Below are positions 60,981 through 64,000 of a stretch of 64,000 nt of DNA, one piece after another. The stretch is from the NCBI RefSeq assembly GCF_963675165.1, contig NC_087380.1, forward strand, positions 5,650,071 through 5,714,070. Direction: 5' to 3'. The notes below the pieces were generated by a model. The model had not been told where the DNA came from, made no database searches, and was given only the letters and a program-made list of their open reading frames with translations. The DNA comes from Halichondria panicea (taxonomy: Eukaryota; Porifera; Demospongiae; Suberitida; Halichondriidae). The translations under genes and the position numbers were made by a program. Numbering within the stretch: position 1 is the stretch's first letter; every line of letters starts with the position of its first letter.

Positions 60981-63900
60981 ATGGCAGCTACCGTTTGCTG
61001 TCCTAAGCTGCTGTTGACTGTTGTGCTGTTATATGGCTGCATTACATGTGAGGCTTGTACTGTTGTTGTAGCTACAAGTGTCTGCAAACATAATTGTACT
61101 CTTTGATGCCTTGCCCTAGGCATGTTATATAGGTAACAAAAGCCTACTGAGTTGACTCTGGTGATATCAGCTGAGCACAACTTGATGAACGTGGTTAGCT
61201 AGATTCTATGTGTGAAAGTCGTTGTTTCAGTAGCTACTGCCCAGAATGAATCTAAACGTGCTGTAAGACTCTGTTCTCTGTTCAATTGACCTGTATCTAA
61301 TTGCCCTAGCCCTATGGCTGCATTGTGAGATATGCACAGATCCACAGAATTACACTGGTGGCCCAATACAATCAAGCCAGAGATACATATATGAGTTTCC
61401 TGTAATTATCGAGAGTGGAATAATTTGTATTGGCATGACTATAATACTCTCGTGCCCTTCAGTTCAAGTCTAGGAATCTCCCACACTCCATATATTCACT
61501 GCATACCCACTTGGTATTAGATAAACAGTTTTTACAGGAACTGAAACAGTATAATTATTATGCATTTGCAATGCTGTAGAGCGAATGAGAATTCCACTAA
61601 TACACTATACATGTTGCTTTTGTTAGTGGTGAGTGTACTGTGTTTGCTGCTGTGTTGCGGAGGGAACAGTTGATGTTTGTGCATGCCTCGGCCAGTTATT
61701 TTATGTTCTTACCAGGACGTTTGTTGTTGTAACAACGTGTTTTTAAGAATAGGCACTATATAGGATAGACCAGGTGTTGATATAAGCATCTGGTGGACCA
61801 CTCAAACCAACTGAAAAGTTGTAAATAGTTGAGGGGTATTCTGTCTGTGATGTGTATTTTCAACTTACTGATTAGTTTCAATCCACCTCAGCTGTCGATA
61901 ACCTCGTAATTGTTGTATTTATTAGAAATTCGACTATAAAAGCAAAATCTACGTTTATGTGTACTGTTTTTGGTGTGCATTTTAGTCTACACTACTGTGC
62001 TGATGCTTGATGCTCAAGATCAATGAAAGTCACACTGTACAACTAAATCAGTTGCCATACACTGTCCTTACATAGAGTTCCTATAGTATTCACGTTGCCC
62101 AAGTTTGTTTGGTCATCTCTTTCTTACATAGATTTATTGTTGTGACGAGATATTCATTGCTGATAAGGCAGTCTCCTTTTTCGACTGTACTGTGCATGTA
62201 TGTAGTTATCCTAATTGGCATGTAGTATAAATAAGTGCCTATGAAAACTATGGTTGTTTGTGTGCAAATGTGGTTGTTAATGAGCCGCTATTAATGTATT
62301 GTAGTGTACACTTGGTCAATTGGGCAATGATACCGATTAAGGAATGTCTTAAGGATGATGTCAAACTAATTTTGCATAGCTCACAGAAATACACGTTTCT
62401 ACTTTTTCAGCTTCCCACTCCCAGTTGACAGTCCTCACTAGACCTGAAGCCCTCGTCTCTTCCAGTGGCAGTGTGGTTGAGGGAACAGTGATCCAGATCT
62501 ACTGTACTGTAGAGGGTGACACCACTGCCACCTTCACATGGATTCTCAATGGGAACTCTCTGTTGAATGATCCACCTCACATTCGTATCAGGGAAGACAA
62601 TCTCCCTGAGCGTTCAGCATCATTGCTCACTGATGACTCCACATCTGTGCTCACTGTGGACAACGTCAGAGCCTCTGATGATGGAGTCTACCAGTGCACT
62701 GTTACTAGTGGAGCTACTTCTGGCAATGGAACTGCTGTCACACTAACAGGTACGAATGTGTGTAAACAAACCTTTCAAAGTAGACGTTTGTTTCTCTGCT
62801 ATATATAACAGTGTCCTCTACTGCTGATGGGACATTGATGTTGACTAATCAGCCCTCTCTCAATGAACCTGTTGACCTCTTTGCTTCCTTCAATGACAAC
62901 CGTACTGGGATAGCTCTTGGTGGCACTGTCGATAGTTCTCTACTGACATGCACTGCTGGACACCAAGGTGATGGAGTGGTGGACTATCCCGCCCCCTCTG
63001 TGGTGTGGGTGAGGAGCGGACAAGTTGTGAATGACACTGACTCACGAATCACCATCGCCTCGACCACAATGACTAACGGACAAGTGACCAGTTCTCTGAC
63101 TATCATTAACTTTGGACTGTCTGATGCAGGAGTGTACCAGTGTGTCTTCACTGATGACAGTGATGGTGGGGAGGTCATCACATCAATACCTTATCAATTG
63201 GATACAGGTATGAAATGTGCCGTGAATTGAATATACAACAAACATGAGACGTTGTGTAATTTCAGGTAATACCATTCTTATTGAGAGAGTCTCTCCTGAG
63301 GTCATCATTTTACGTCCTCCTGAGAAGCTGGTCATTGAAGTGAGAGTGTCAGGAGAGTATGAATTGATGTTTTGGGGTGTAGGCACTGCAAGCACTTTAA
63401 TACCTGGTCTATTGCGTCCTCAAGAGCTTCCCAACTATTTTGAGACATTTGTACGAGACAACACCACTGCTGATGATGAGGGGTTCTATATTGTTCAGCC
63501 TCAACGTAAAGCTTCAACAATTCAAACTCATGTCGTCACACCAACTGGTGGTGTTGATTTTGGGGTTATTGCGCCAGGTATAGCATTGATATTGTATGAA
63601 CCAACTCATTAATGTATTTCTAATTTCACAGTCGATGCTAACACAACATCTCTCAGCAACTCTACTGTTGTGATCCCCGAGGGAGAGAGTGTAGACATCT
63701 CCTGCAGATCAGTGGGAGCTCCCGTTCCTAGTATCACATGGGAGTTCAACAACCAGACCACTGACTTTGAGCAGACAGACACAGAGACACCATTTGCAAC
63801 TACACTGACTGGAACTATTGGAAACAGAGGTGTTGACGTAACTCCTGGTAACATTGAGTCGTCCCTCCATATTGTGAGTGCCACATACCCTGATCATGAT

Positions 63901-63982
63901 GGAGTGTACACTTGTATTGGAACCAACTCTGATGACCTCACTGTCGCCAGCAGCAGTGCCTTCATCACCGTACAAGTTAATG
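60981..63982 (+). CDS. receptor D, first five exons (runs off the window)
   Basis: The only family member on the plus strand. Exons: signal 60981-61047 (MAATVCCPKLLLTVVLLYGC), Ig1 62411-62749, Ig2 62812-63207, X 63266-63577, Ig3 63632-63982, then a GTGAGT donor into an intron that leaves the window. All junctions are phase 1, as in A-C. Ig1 has IQIYCTVEGD and GVYQCTVTS; Ig2 has LLTCTAGHQGD and GVYQCVFTD; Ig3 has SCRSVGAPVPSITWEF and GVYTCIGTN. The signal exon differs in sequence from the MSI-type exon of A-C and lies 1.36 kb upstream, so its assignment rests on the hydrophobic core, the GTGAGG donor and the matching phase. The sequence downstream of the window must contain the rest. Confidence 0.82.
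61048..62410 (+). other. intron 1 of receptor D
   Basis: AT-rich, with no coding sequence I can support. A second hydrophobic reading frame starting at 61613 (MLLLLVVSVLCLLLCC) also precedes a GTGAGT. It is a possible alternative signal exon, but its splice phase fits less well. Confidence 0.4.
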
Positions 63983-64000
63983 GTGAGTTACACAAAATCG

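Noticed and set aside
1..64000. tRNA or rRNA genes
   Set aside because: No cloverleaf with A and B boxes or rRNA-like block was recognised by eye; short ones could be missed.

Overview
The window is eukaryotic, compact and AT-rich. Coding regions are split into short exons with GT-AG introns, and the introns are full of ATAATTAT and CATGCATG-type runs. The gene content (very large Ig/FN3 receptors and a NEK8-type kinase) and this intron style suggest a basal metazoan, most likely a demosponge of the Amphimedon type. The species is an inference; the metazoan call is firm.

Layout from left to right. (1) 1-5,750: a decayed mobile-element gene on the minus strand (integrase core, proline-rich repeat, Ulp1/C48-like protease, PHD finger), lying between GC-rich palindromic repeats in opposite orientation. 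(2) 6,014-6,615: a relic FN3 exon next to a 478-bp foldback element. (3) 6,864-18,495: receptor A, minus strand, 28 exons, about 2,786 aa, 18 Ig-type domains. (4) 19,020-22,060: NEK8 pseudogene pieces, a pogo-like MITE and a relic of a lost receptor. (5) 22,398-35,977: receptor B, 18 exons, about 1,681 aa, 8 Ig-type domains. Its first intron holds a 5.26-kb LTR retrotransposon (30,611-35,872) whose pol domains run integrase before reverse transcriptase. (6) 36,062-40,030: a MITE and a NEK8 pseudogene. (7) 40,356-50,899: receptor C, 24 exons, about 2,335 aa, 14 Ig-type domains. (8) 51,240-53,930: another NEK8 pseudogene. (9) 54,303-60,728: an apparently intact NEK8-type gene, minus strand, 17 exons. 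(10) 60,981 to the window end: the first five exons of receptor D on the plus strand, head-to-head with NEK8.

The main result is a tandem family of type-I membrane receptors. I rebuilt exon boundaries by hand. In A, B and C every exon is open and every junction is in phase. Almost every extracellular domain is one phase 1-1 exon, so exons can be lost without breaking the frame, and the copies do differ in this way (18, 14 and 8 Ig domains plus one Ig-like domain X and three FN3). All three have a short signal exon, a membrane-proximal domain, one membrane span and a short tail with several tyrosine motifs and no kinase. NEK8 fragments between the receptors show that the ancestral duplication unit was receptor plus NEK8, with only one NEK8 kept intact. 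A clustered, domain-number-variable, Tyr-tailed Ig receptor family is a reasonable candidate for an allorecognition or immune receptor complex. That function is inference, not shown by the sequence.
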